64,000 nucleotides of DNA from Mactromeris polynyma (taxonomy: Eukaryota; Mollusca; Bivalvia; Venerida; Mactridae): the NCBI GenBank assembly GCA_032209605.1, contig JASFXZ010000016.1, forward strand, positions 17,298,001 through 17,362,000, written 5' to 3'. Below, piece by piece: positions 1 through 14,100 of the stretch; positions within the stretch are counted from its first letter, which is position 1; the number at the start of each line of letters is the position of its first letter. The notes beneath the pieces are model-generated. The model was not told the origin of the DNA and searched no databases. It was given only the letters and a program-made list of their open reading frames with translations. The position numbers were made by a program, and so were the translations under genes.

Positions 1-2195
1 GCATATATCGGAAGAGCGCAGAAAATTACAAACAGCAAAATAGATTGTATGGCTGACAGAGAGGTGAGTTTTATTCACTTATGACTCCACACTGACACAG
101 CCTTTTACCGAAGTTTGTTTTGTGTATTAATGGTTTACACATGGAAAATGCAACGTTTTTCATTATGGCAATTGAACCGTCAATCTGGAATTAGTGATGT
201 TTATAGATTGGCCTACATCCGTGTTGTCAACGATTATTTGAGTGAAATAATATTCCGTCTTAAGACGTGCACAATAAGTCGACAGTACTTTCATTGTCAG
301 TTTAGTGTAGCTTTCAGAAAGATTGATACCGTTAATTAAGCACTGTCTAATGAATACGTTATATAATTGAAACTGTTAGAAATACCGTTGCAATGTATCG
401 ACATACTGAATATGAAAAACACAAGTAAAACATAACATTGCAGAAATATTGCCCATGAATATGAAAATATAGCATATAGAATAAACATTATATTCACACT
501 CATCTGGTAGTTATTGTCGTTTAATCTTACTACACATAGCATGTGTATTGATATTCTGTGCTCGCTCCTTCCCTCGATCAACAAACTACTACCAACGTAT
601 ACATGTTTCTATCTTTTTATTTATTATGTATCAGTTTCAAGGAATAAGCGGATGTTAGAAATAATATTATCGGATAAGCGCAGAAAAATACAAAGCAAAC
701 AAACGAAGCACTTATTGTGCGTTACTACAAAATAGATTTTATGGTTAACATAGAAGTAAGTTTTAATCACTCCTGAGTGTGAGCGCGTATCGGTACTCTA
801 ATCTAAATTGTAAGGTCCACACTGACACAGCCGTTTACCGAAGTATTTTTGTGTATTATAGTTTACACATGGAATGTGAAACGTTTTGTTTTTCATAATA
901 GCAACTAAACTTTCAATCTGGAAGAAGTGATTTTTATAAATTCCCCAACGTTCGTGTTGTCCGCGATTTTTTACTGAACATAATGCGCCTTAAGACGTAC
1001 AAAGCGTTCATTGTCCGTTACGTTTGGTCAGGAAGATTGATTCTGGCAAATAAGCAGTCCAATGCTTTTTTTATACTTTTGAAACTGAGAGGAAATCCTG
1101 TTGAAATTTACCAATATAACTAACAGAATATATGACTAACAGAAGTGCATATGAACGTGGAGAATTTGAATGAACACCATCGAATATTGCAACACATCAC
1201 ACCATATAAAAGGGAACATAATTTACTACAGGGAACGCCACATACATAAGACAATGTGCCTCCCCACACAGAACTCCGGGAAAACATTCAGATGTACAAA
1301 AGCACAACGCAGATGCATTGTTGATCCAATTTTAAACACAAGTATTTAAATAAGCAAACCAAGCAAATATATGTTATTACGAAAATGTGTATTATATTTT
1401 GTGAACAATGATTATACAATTTAATTTATTGATCATTATAGCAAGATAAAAGTATTATATAAACATACATCATCAAACATCTGACTTGCTTCGCGATGTT
1501 CAATTTTGTGTCAATATCAACAGCAAGAATACATTCGATAGTGACATCAATAATATTGCATCAAGTAAGCCCAGTCTTACATATCTTACCTTATACAGCA
1601 AAACATTGATGCACGAAATATTAAAAGTTCATTTTATACACATGTAGTTGGGTCGCTTTGAATGTGTGCAACCCATGACAACAGTCGCAATCAACAATTT
1701 CACTACAAAAAGATGCTATTTTCTGAAGTGTTGTCATCCTGGCAAACCCATCCTTTATGTAATATTCATATGTTGTGCAAAAAACAAGTAAAATGGGATT
1801 GTATAGTATCCACAGTCTTCAGCCTTGTCTCAATTATCCAACTGCCTAATTCTGAAACAGCAATTAATTTTTATATACATGTATATACAAACTGCATGTA
1901 ACCAATGGAATAGTCATGTTTTATGGGTTGTATATTTACCCGAAACTGTTTCAACTACTCGACGATTAGGTATATAAATTTGGGGAACACCAACGTACAT
2001 GTAGTAATGAAGCAACGACAAAATCAACCACGATAAGAACATCAGTAAAATATATATCTGACAAAGAGACCAATGTTATTTTGATATTACATTTATATTG
2101 AAATATATTGGATTGAATGTACTGATGAAAAGGCATATTTAACGATGTCTTTGAACAGTGTTCACGATAATGTTCAATAAATTATTACCTACATG
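1..2195. other. Region downstream of the B-box-DTC gene; contains dispersed repeat R1 twice
   Basis: No protein gene is supported. Positions 1-345 and about 620-1085 are diverged direct copies of one repeat, sharing segments such as tccacactgacacagcc, gtttacacatggaa and cgtcttaagacgt. A third copy lies at about 22570-22975. At 1228-1300 there is a fragment (gccacatacataagacaatg) also present at about 18868. The rest is AT-rich with nothing recognised. Confidence 0.6.
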
Positions 2196-5100
2196 TTATA
2201 ACTGGGTAACATCCGATTCCTTGATTCCTCTCTCCTCCAACTGCTGTTTCACTCGGACAACGTATTCCTCATAATTGGAATTGTATTCTTCATCATTGGA
2301 ATTGTATTCCTCATCATCGGAATTGTATTCCTCATCATTGGAATTGTATTCCTCATCATTTGGATTGTATCCCTGATGATTGGGATTGTACCCCTGATGA
2401 TTGGGATTGTATCCCTGATACATGGGCATGTATCCCTGATGATTGGGATTGTATCCCTGATACATGGGCATGTATCCCTGATGATTGGGATTGTATCCAT
2501 GATACATGGGCGTGTATCCCGGATGATTGGGATTGTATCCATGAAACATGAGCTTGTATTCCTGATGATTGGGATTGTATCCCCGATACATGGGCTTGTA
2601 TTCCTGATGCTTGGGATTGTATTCCTGATACGTCTGACTGTATTTGAAATTTAAAATAGTATTACCAGTTGATAGTGATAGAACCGTGACAAGCTCGGAC
2701 ATCTGCAGAGAAACTGCTTTGTTCAACAACGGCATAAATTTAGGTTCTTGTAATGCTATTTCTTATTATTGTATAAGGGGTGGATGGAAATTAGCGCTAA
2801 CCTATTTCAAACCATGCACAGCCTAAGTACTTTTTTATTGCATCTTCAATCATCTTGTTTATCTCATTCAATATTGTTAAAATGTTACAAAACTTTTGAC
2901 AAATGTATACATTTTTTGACAACAATTAATTTATAACAAATAACCTGTATAGACCTTAATTCGCATGATGCATTAAACTTTCAACGAAAACTGCTATTTT
3001 AAAGTAAATGGTAATTTTTAATACAGATAATGAATAACATTACCTCGTAAAATTACGAATTTCGGATTCATCGACTATTTTGATAAAACCCACAAATGCA
3101 GCCTCAATTAATGAATAAAATGCATTTGAAACTAACGACAGTCTGATGCCGACAAGTACATTAGTAATTACGAAAGTATGATATAGTGTAACATGTTCTA
3201 CATACTATCAGTCTTATAATGTTCAAATCCAACTCAAAATATGTAACGGACATATTATTTAGATATATTATCAAGTAAATGAATTGTACATAACCCGAGG
3301 TATTTAATAATAACCACATACCTGTCATTCTGCATGCGTTAACATAGTTAACATAGTTTGAGCGTGGAAAATTAATAGAAATAGTTTACGAGATTTTTCG
3401 CTATAAAGGAAATTGCAATTGTTAGTTGGATACTTACTTTAAAAATCTGAAATAAAAGAAAATACAAATGTATCAGTTTCTGTATACATGTGCACGATAT
3501 GACACAAGACAAACTAAAAGTTTATTTCTCGAAGACATGATTCGTAATGAATGTATAAATGCAAATACACAACTTTTTTGGAAATTCGGTCTCTGATTTG
3601 ACAGAACAACTTTTTTTGAAGACACATGGACGTGGTTCACTGTATGGAAACTCCGTACGCGGCGATTTCAAGATGGCGGACGTGAAATGATGAAAAGGTA
3701 AGTGACATTTGTTTTTGGTCAGATCTTTTTAAATATTACGTCCTCGATTATTAATTGTTTAATTGTTTATGAAATAAAAGAGCCTGAAATTGGGAATTAA
3801 CGGTTACTAGTCGTTTTTGATCGAACCCGTAGCATCTTCATGAAATGTCTAGCTGAAGACGATATTTTCAGAAAGTTTAAAAATGAACCGAGAGACCGAC
3901 AGCAAATTGGCGATTTTTGCTATATATCTATGAAAACGGTCAAACCCTTCACGCATGACTATTGTTTTACCACCAACACTCGCTAAAATAGATGTTTTGA
4001 AGGTTTGAAATTTGGCGTGCTGTACGCCGCTGTGCAGTACGTAAACAAACCACTACGCCGCGGCGAAAGATATTTCTGTACGCCGTGGTGTCGGACATCA
4101 GGCCAACAATCTGTACGCCGCGGTGCAAAATGGAACAAAGCAGAGTCCACTTACAAAAGGATGAAAGAAAACGTTACATGTATTCTAGATAGAATGCCTA
4201 ATCTACATGATGATATTACTGCTGTTGAAAGTTTGAATTATTTCTTAAATGTTTTTCCTGAATCGTGCAAGTGTTTATTTCTTTCGCAGATTGTTTATTT
4301 ATGGTATTCATTATCTAAATTCAGATTGCTCACCGACCTTTTGATACATTTGTAGAAATACATATTGCCCATTTTCAATTCAAATGTTGTTTGCTTGTGT
4401 ATCGTTTCCACATACAAGTCACGTGTGACCAGTTATTTGGGGTTATGACATATGCACATAAATACATCATCTGCTGTTTCGGTGCTAAGACTCTAGGTTC
4501 TATTAAAAAGGTGAGAGAACTAAATGGAACCTTTACGTATATGTGTATATCTGTCTAATTTCTATTTAAAGTCATGTCTTATACTTAATTGTAACGCAGT
4601 AAAACGATTCATTCCCTAAAGCGTTGATATAATCTTTTAAACATCTACAACTCATTAACTTTGACAATAATGTCTTCCAAGCAGTAAAGTCGTACTTTAG
4701 TAATTGGTGGGGTCCAGCAAATTCATTTGCTCGAAACTATGGCGAAAGACTTACCTTGTTGTTTATACTGTTGCCTATGAACAACATTAAATGATTTTTG
4801 CTTATGTGAAAAAAGCAGCTCACTGTTTTCCTTATAATCCATGTTTCAGTAATCAATTACTTTGATAAGCCCTGTAGAAGTATGGGTGAACATTCCAAAA
4901 ATCTGGAAAAGGTGGACACATTCGGGCTTGCAAGAAATCCCCTGCCAGTGCGAGAGCATCACAGAACGTGTGAATCAAAGATTTTGCGACATGCTAGACA
5001 TGCCTTTAAGTCGGACTTTGAAGTTCAATGAACTTTTATCAACGGCGTTTGACTGGAAACGATATATCTCGGATGTCTATTGTGTAGCATTTTATTTGCA

Positions 5101-8100
5101 TAGTTATAGTACTCTTTCTTACATTTAAATCTTGCTTATAAATGCCAATGTATCGAACTTGTACATGTATGAGTTATAAATGTTTTGAAAGTCATTTCAC
5201 ACATATTGTTAAATAACAAAATTAAACACTGGTTGTTGCTAACAGTTTTTACAGTTTTATTTACCAGTAGACTGACAGATCGAGCCTATGATCGCACCCT
5301 TTAATCGAAAAGGAACCGAAAAACATGATGCGTGACTATTAAAAATAGATGGTTGCTTAAAAACAAGTTTCCCAGATGGCAGTTTGTCAGTAATTGTAAT
5401 ACTGATGCAGGATGTAAGAATAACATATTGAGCAAACAAGAAATGAATTATCTTTAATAACAACATTTAAATATGCACACACACTGACACGAAGTATGGA
5501 ATGTCTGACTTTGTGTTTGTATCAATATAGAGATATGTTCTTGCCTTATAATCAATTTATACAAATGTACCATACTGATAAATTTTAAAGTGTCCTTTAA
5601 TAACAACATTTAAATATGCACGCACGCTGACACGAAGTATGGAATGTCTGTCTATGGTTTTGTATTTGAGTATCAATATAGAGACATGTTCTTACCTTGC
5701 GTTCCTGAAATAGAAATTATATGTATGCTTATGAAGTTTCAACGTGAGATGTTCGGTATTAACGTTTGTAGAAAGTCGACGTCGACCTGATACAATACTT
5801 TATTATAAAAAGGTTGTTACGCGTATTGATATTAAAGGTTTCATAAAATGGGATATGTGCGTTGCTATAGACTCTTTAATCATCTTTCAGCTAATCGAAT
5901 TATTTAACAAAGGAAACAATAATAAAGGTACATCGATGAACTCTTAACATTAGACTAAGATTTGGCAATGTAGATGGAGCTTTGCGGGATATCGGGACGG
6001 ACAACTGATGCACCACTGGTTATTGATCGTGTGTGTAATTGAATGGTAGCTATTATTCACCTTCGAACTTTGAATTATGTTCATGTTTTCAATATACTTT
6101 TAGTTCATTTATATGTTTAAAGCTATTGTTCCGCATTGTTTTTATTCGAACTTATCAAACGTCCTGGAATTTGTTATTAACCGAGTTCCAACTTGCTCTT
6201 CCATAAAAAGCGACGACTACACACTTAGATCCGACAGGTGGAGGGCAAATGATCTTAAGTGAAATTCGCGAATTTGAGTTATTAAGTAACATAATAAGTG
6301 GTCAACTAGATAAGATTCGTGTTACCATTTACATCTAGAAGCCAAAAATGAATAAGTGGTAACACGAATCTCAAGTGAAATTCGCGAATTTGAGTTATTA
6401 AGTAACATAATAAGTGGTCAACTAGATAAGATTCGTGTTACCACTTGCATCTAGAAGCCAAAAATGAATAAGTGGTAACACGAATCTTAAGTGAAATTCG
6501 CGAATTTGAGTTATTAAGTAACATAATAAGTGGTCAACTAGATAAGATTCGTGTTACCACTAACATGTAGAAGCCAAAAATGAATAAATGGTAACACGAA
6601 TCTTAAGTGAAATTCGCGAATTTGAGTTATTAAGTAACATAATAAGTGGTCAACTAGATAAGATTCGTGTTACCACTTGCATCTAGAAGCCAAAAATGAA
6701 TAAATGGTAACACGAATCTTAAGTGAAATTCGCGAATTTAAGTTATTAAGTAACATAATAAGTGGTCAACTAGATAAGATTCGTTTTACCACTTAAATCT
6801 AGTGTAATACGTCATAAAAAGGTAAGAGGTGGCAGTTCTGGGCACTTTCAAGCCTGATTCTAGTTTTATGATATTTATCTTACCGAAAATGTAACACGAA
6901 TATTAACTAGATAGCTAGATGATTATTGTAATAATTAAGTGGTTAACACGAAACAATTCGCGAACGCTATCATGCTAACTGCTGGCAGTAATATGCCACC
7001 ATAATTATCGATTTATGATTTAGATTATAAAAATAATTGTGCTAACTGATGCATGCAAGTTCTAACATAATCAGATACTTTATCACACATATAATATGAA
7101 CATTTAAGCTAATAGTAATACGCGTATGGTATCACCCAATTCTCAAAAATACATAAATTTATATCGATGTCTGTGAGTATTGTTTAATGCATTATGTCCA
7201 ACCGAATCAGTCCATATGCTACAATACACAATTACACGATCAGTATTTTATTCTGTCTGAGCTTGAGACTCTATAAACAAAACCAAGTATACAACCAAAT
7301 ATATACTTACGTGAATAATTCGACTCCGTTCTGGATTTCCCCCTGGTTGTCGACAGTAAATATGCATTTCCGTTGAAATGCAACCTTCAGTATCTTCAGT
7401 ATTAGTTTTCCTTCTTGATCATTGCGAAGATAGCATTTTACTGTTTTACCAGAATATGGGAGTCCTGGATTGCGATTTAATTTCTGTAAAATAATATATT
7501 TCATACTTGTGTACGAATTATACACAGTATAGTCAATATATTACTAGACGCGCAATAAATACAATTAATTAAGTGTTACAGTGTTCAATATAAATTACAA
7601 TGGATACTTCGCATACCTAATTCATAGCTTCCATTTCACGTTCATTTTATTTTTATTTTACAGATCTCAAGTCAATAACTTCTAATTCTGGTCTGAGATT
7701 AACCTGCTCACACTTATTTCTGTAGCGTGTTGACTTGATTATATGTCTACTACATTAACATACCTTTTTATAAAACTATAAATCAAGCCACAGTTTGCGG
7801 CGTTAGCTTGGTCTACACGTGTTTATTTCATATCGATTTTGAAACAACTTATTACAACTTGCATAAGGAAAGGATTAAATAGCAATAGGGACAGCCATAT
7901 TCATAACTCAACCCACATATCCCAGTGAATAATCAGCATTCGACACATAAGAAGTTGAAGAGGTGTAAGGGAAAACATCTGTAGAAATTGGAAAATGAGG
8001 AATTGAAACTATGACTTTCAGGTTAGGATTTAGGCGCTCTACTCCAACACCACTACGCCTCCGATTTGCCTCTTCCACCGTTATATTAAACGACAAACCA

Positions 8101-11100
8101 ATTGTCATTTAAAGGTCGGTGGCCAAACATACACATTTTTTTCTTTGTCCCACTGCCATTTCCACTTCGTTACCTTGCTAGCTTACCCGTTAATCCTGTT
8201 GCTTTGCGCTCGATAAACCGAGATCTTTGTCGTGACAGTCTCCGTTTACTGTTCTTCTTGTTATTATTGGTAACGGTACGTTACTATAGCGCTTAATTTT
8301 ATTTATTGTAAAAACACTCGTCAGTGCGCACTGTAACAAGTGTCCCCTTCATGTGTCAAACGAAAGTTCTAATGGAATGAAGTGTTTTTTTCAAATGCTT
8401 AACACTACGATGTAAACGAATGTGCGGCGAAAACTGGTGTACAGTGCCATGAGTTTTTCGTCCAAAGGACGAGCCCTTGCGCAAAATTGGACTAATGTCT
8501 TGAAAACATTGAGCAATTGAGACCATTGTAGAAGGGAAGCTGATTCCCATCAATCTTTCTAAAACGTCGTCACGTTTCCGTATATATTCCGAATATAAGG
8601 CGAACGTAGCTCAACTTCGACAAAATGTTGTCCTCAGTCAAACAAGTGTAGAGTTATTGTCTAGCATACAACATTTAGTAAAACAAGCGGACTGTCAATC
8701 CGGGAATTTATAAATTTGGTATGTAAAGATTCGCTTTTTTTTAAAATGGAAGACCGAAATGCGTGATAGTCAATATAAACCTAAGTAAACGTTGACTTTA
8801 CCAATTAACGTTCTCTATTCGTTCACAAGAATGATCGTTTATTCGTGTTCCTCCGATAAATCTTCATCTGATTCATCCTCAGTTGACGAGTTTTCTTCGA
8901 TACCACGAGTCGGTTCCGGCTCATACATGTACGGCTGCACATGGAAAACATTTCCTGTCCCACAATCAGCGTAATATTCCTCAATCATTTAACGAAATCC
9001 ACACTATGAAAGCCTTAAGCGTGAAAACAATGATTCGCAAGTCTCAGAAGTACCACATCTACGTCACTTCCGGTTCAAGAGCGAAAGCTATTAACGGGAA
9101 ACAACTCTAACGCGACCGTGATTTACCGACGTTTAAACGACAAATGCATCGTTATTGGCGATATTTGTTTGCTTTGAAGGGTGAAATTTCATTTATTACA
9201 TGTATTAACTTCTGTATGTAAAAAGTGTATTCGGAAATTATGACCAACACTTTACATGTATTCGCGTTTACTAATTTCTCGCAAACATTAAATACGTTTT
9301 GGCATACGTACTATATTTCTGTGATGGACCATTTTTATTGCAACGATACAATTAACATTTTATAGCAGGTACGAATTAATTTTAAAACTTGTTTTACAGT
9401 GCAATAGTTAACATAATTTTGTCGTCTCAGATATCAAATCTGATTTTACAGTATACCATAATTTTAACTTACTTACCGACTGAGTGCCGTCAGGAAATGT
9501 AAATGTCATCTGAATACACAACTTGTCATTGCTTGAAGTAAATGTGCCATTGGGCTGATCTAAAAATAAAATGTACGATTAAGTATTATTAATGCAACTT
9601 TTATTCCGATGGAGTTTAACTCAACATGCAATTGAAGTGACTTATCGACGGCTTTTGTATTAATTTCCTTTTTTCTATATCTTTTAAGTTGTACTGTGAT
9701 ATCGCAATTTACTATACGTGTCAATAACATAAAATGTTAGACATAGTTTACTGCCACAAATGTTAGCTGAGGTATAACTGTATTCTTTTCCGTCAGTCCT
9801 TCAGTCAATCGTTCAATGAGTCAATATTTTAATAAACTAATCATTTAATTAACAAATGTTACAAAAGTACAAATACTCTGTAATCTCAGACAGGTACTAC
9901 CTGTCTGGTTTTCATAAACCACATTTTGCAGATGTACCGCTTCATTTGCTTATGGGCGCAGAAGGTCGCGTGTACCAGTCCTGCCAAACAACGGCACTTG
10001 TAGCTTCGTTGCCTATGCTCGGGTGTTATAAGGACTGGTTGATCACGTAAATGTTACTTAGTGTGGTATTATGTTACGTGTTTACAACGTAGTTTTACAC
10101 TGCGGCAGCATGATTACTGTTACAATTAGACATCATCGCTGTCAATGCATAAACATCTCATATTCATCCTTAGTGTGTATCCATTAAAAAATCGCTGTTG
10201 CTCTATACTGTGACAGACGCAAGTAACGACTTTTGGTGCTAAGCACTAGTTGAATTTCAACGAACGCTTTACATTATGGACGACAGGTAATTGAACTAAA
10301 CAGATGAAAAAACTAATTTTGTGTTAATGTACAAAAGTAAAAAAAAACATCACTACACCTAGTATGTTATTCTATATTCTAAATAGCATTATTCACATAA
10401 TATGATAAAAAATATACACATACCACCACTGATAATACCACATGTTTGACATACTATCAGTCTGTTCTCTCCAATGTGTATGGCATGATTTTCATGACCG
10501 CATAGTAAAATAACAATCGGCTTACATGTAAAATACTCAGATTAATTTCACCCTTAATTTCTAAATACTGAAAAATATGGATTATCTTGACAGCCTTCAG
10601 TAATATATCAATAAACACGTTTGAGTTTCCTTTCTTATCATAACTGACAGCATTATGTAAAACAAATGACTCAGACTGATCTCAACTCCGTTTTCTTGTT
10701 TTTCTTCTATATTAAAGAGATGGAAAATATTTGCTAGAAAACTATTGAAACTATAACTATCACTGATTAATACCCCCGCTACAGTTATGCTGTTGACAAG
10801 AAAAAGTAACAAAGGGCAATAACCCTGTAACTAGCTATTATAGTGTTATGGTTCTTGTACAATTCACTTCCTCTCATTTTGCTCTTCCATTGTATGAAGT
10901 TTTTATTAAATTCCATCAAGCAGTTTTCAAGTTATGCTCCGGACAAGGAAAATTGCTACGGACCGACCGCCCGCCCGACTGACCACAGTGCGACTCCTAT
11001 ATACCCCCTTATTGTTAAACATTCAATAAAAAGAACCTCTAATATATTTTTTTTAAATTTGAACTTGATTTTAAGCACAAACTTATGTTCTTTCGTGAGC

Positions 11101-14100
11101 CTGGGGCCAGGACTCAAATAGTTAATGTGCAGTTTTCTATAATTGGGATAATGCATGTACATGTGCATATCTTGTGTTTACCTTCTTTTCACGGAACTTG
11201 ATAGAAAATGTGTAATATGGATGAGGTCAAATAAAATACCTTCATAATTACACCTGATTTAAATTGATTCGCGGATGAGTTGAAACGAGTGTTGTATTCA
11301 CTACATTCTTCATTTATTGTTATATCTAAAGTTGAACTGAATTAAAGACTTACATTTATGGATTAATTGTTTGGTTATTTAAAGTTCAGAGTGCGAGTAA
11401 TACAATACCACTGCATTGCTATGACCCGTACAATATTATATACATATATAACTAGCCCATTATCTAGATGCCCTTTTCTTTTCTAGTGCTGGCGTGCTTG
11501 GAAGGGATTTTTTTAGTCCTTAAAATTACAGGGTTAATAAAGTCAAAACTATTTCGTCAAGAGGAGTAGTTGCATAAGACGTATGACAATTACATGTACA
11601 TACCGCACAATTGCTCTTCAAAGCATTGGATTCACTTAAGATACTGCTTTCCATGTAACATCCTGTCCATACTCCTAGACCGTCATGTCTTCCAAGTTTT
11701 GTAAAATATACATATATTATGGTATGGATCAAGGTCCATAGGTAAAATTAACACAAAAACTGCCAAAGGTATGGATACTTTTGGATAGAAGACGTAAATT
11801 AAAGAAATGTAAATTAAGTTACTTACACCCAGCTCCAGCTTCATGCTAGTCACTTCCCGTTTCAGCTTCAAAACTGTTCCCTATAGTGATACATGCTAAT
11901 TAATTGTTCGTAAATATTAACGTTTTATGCTAATGAAACTAACGTTTTGTCCTGCTATTTTAAACTTACATGCACATATTGCTTTGCTTATCCTGACTTT
12001 TAATCGAAATATTCTTTTAAGATAGACGTTTGATTCAACAGCTTCATTTTTAAAAAAACGTTAACTACAGTCGGACCTCGTTTATTCTAAAGCCAATACC
12101 TGGTAGCATCCGAAAACAATATCCGGTCCCGATGTATCTTCTAAGGCACTTCGAATTGAAATGGGCTATTCGAAACTGGGTATTATTCGAAATTAAATTT
12201 CGGACCCTGTGAAGTCGAATAAACGAGGACCGACTGTAGTTGCAATAGTAGCAAATACATGCTCAATTAACGCAGAGAGAATATTACCACATACCTGATG
12301 TGTGTATTTTAAAGTCGACAATTCTTTTCCAATTGACTGCTTTTTCTTGACAATACTCTGAAATATACCAGCATTTATATCCAGTCTTTTCAACAGAAGT
12401 TGGAAAAACAGTACTGCAGTTCATATAAGTAAGATGTCATCCAAAGTTAAGAGATATCATTCTTATATAATATTAAAATGAAACACTATATACATAGCTT
12501 GTTAGCAATAGGTATCACATGAACCAGATTTATTCCAGACAATACCTTGTGTGACGTTCCCTGTCACTTTCCTTATTCAATCAACTGTTTAAAACCAGTT
12601 TATTCCATACATGTTATGTAGTATTTACATAATAATTTTCATAATAGTTTCAGGTCTCTTAGGTCTTTATTTAGCTTCGATACCACATCCTTAAATATGC
12701 ATGTAACATTTTAATGTTGAATGTTTATGTTAGTCATTTTTAATGTCAACTTGTGAATTTTCATATTCACAGAAAAAATAAGTTGTGCCTAGCAATCAGT
12801 GTCGTTATAGTTGGCGTTGTAGGAACGGGACACAAGTGCATTGAAAACAGCACCACAATGTGTATTGGTCAGAATTAATTGCTTTCAATTTTAGCTTGTT
12901 TCGTATATTCAGATTTATAATATTGCAAATCCAGTAATTTATTTGGTTATTTGGCTCGCGTATAGTATTCTATATACACGGCACTGACATGGTATATGAC
13001 GTGCGAACTAATTTCCCTTCATGCGCCTCATGACCAATTTTGCTGACGGCTCGACTTGAAAACTTTTATCGCTTGATATCCGCAAGCTACTAGAAATTGA
13101 CAATTGATATTCATACATGAGTCAATACATATTGAAAAGATAACATGTGTGCTTGTATTAATATTCTAAACGACATGTTTTTTAAGGTTTGAGCCAAATT
13201 CAGCTCGATAAAGATCATGTGATCAGACACTTGAAAAAAATAATTTTAGAATCAAGCGCGCGTTTAACCATGTGTATTGATGTACCTTATGGGGAATACA
13301 ATACAGGCAATATACGTGCGAGAGAAATAATAGAAATTTGATCTACACCAAGTAATTCCCAATACATTTGCATATTTTAAAAGGAATACGTTTTAATTAC
13401 TGGTATTATACATTTAAACTAAAACAGCAAAAATACACAGATCTTAATTATTATATCTAGAGCTATAGGCATCGAAACATTGCTTGTTTAACTAAATTCT
13501 TATGAAAGCATGGCTTTGCAGTATTATAAGTTCGTTATACTGGTTGTTGACATGGTATATCGGGGAATATAACCTGTCTGTGATTCATATAACCCTCGGC
13601 TTACGTCTCGGGTTTTATGGCACACAGACAGGTTATATTCCCCCATATACCCTGTCAACAACCTGTATCACTAATAGTATACAGAAAATTTGATTCGTTT
13701 TGTTAGTGAGAAATATATGCCGCAAATTAAACCTATTTTCTTTTATAAATTATACATATTTTACTTGGTGTTATTATTTCTTGCGTGCAAAAACAAGGAT
13801 CAATATTTAGGTTATCATTACTATTTTTAATTTGCATTTTGATATCCACCTTCGATCGTACTATCGTGCATAAATTGATATTCATTAACAATACACATGC
13901 ACTTTCCTATCGTGTTTAAGGACTGATAAAGCACATAAATTTTACTTTAGTTTAGAGAAATATATACCGCAACATTACTTCAAAATGGAATAAACTATTT
14001 CCCTTGATCGCTCGATCTTAACCTGACTGAGCACGTGTAGGGCCATCTTTTTCGCAGGGCAAGACTAAGAGACAATATTCATAATTTGCTTTCAACATAC

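Noticed and set aside
2249..2654. Alternative open frames over the heptad array
   Set aside because: They are shadow frames. Only one minus-strand frame links in phase to the DTC exons and to the DTC-like last helix.
5257..5466. Minus-strand frame with ITITDKLPSGKL, considered as an extra DTC exon
   Set aside because: The resemblance to a DTC strand is weak, the DTC strand is already supplied by exon 7, and the splice phases do not fit between exons 8 and 9.
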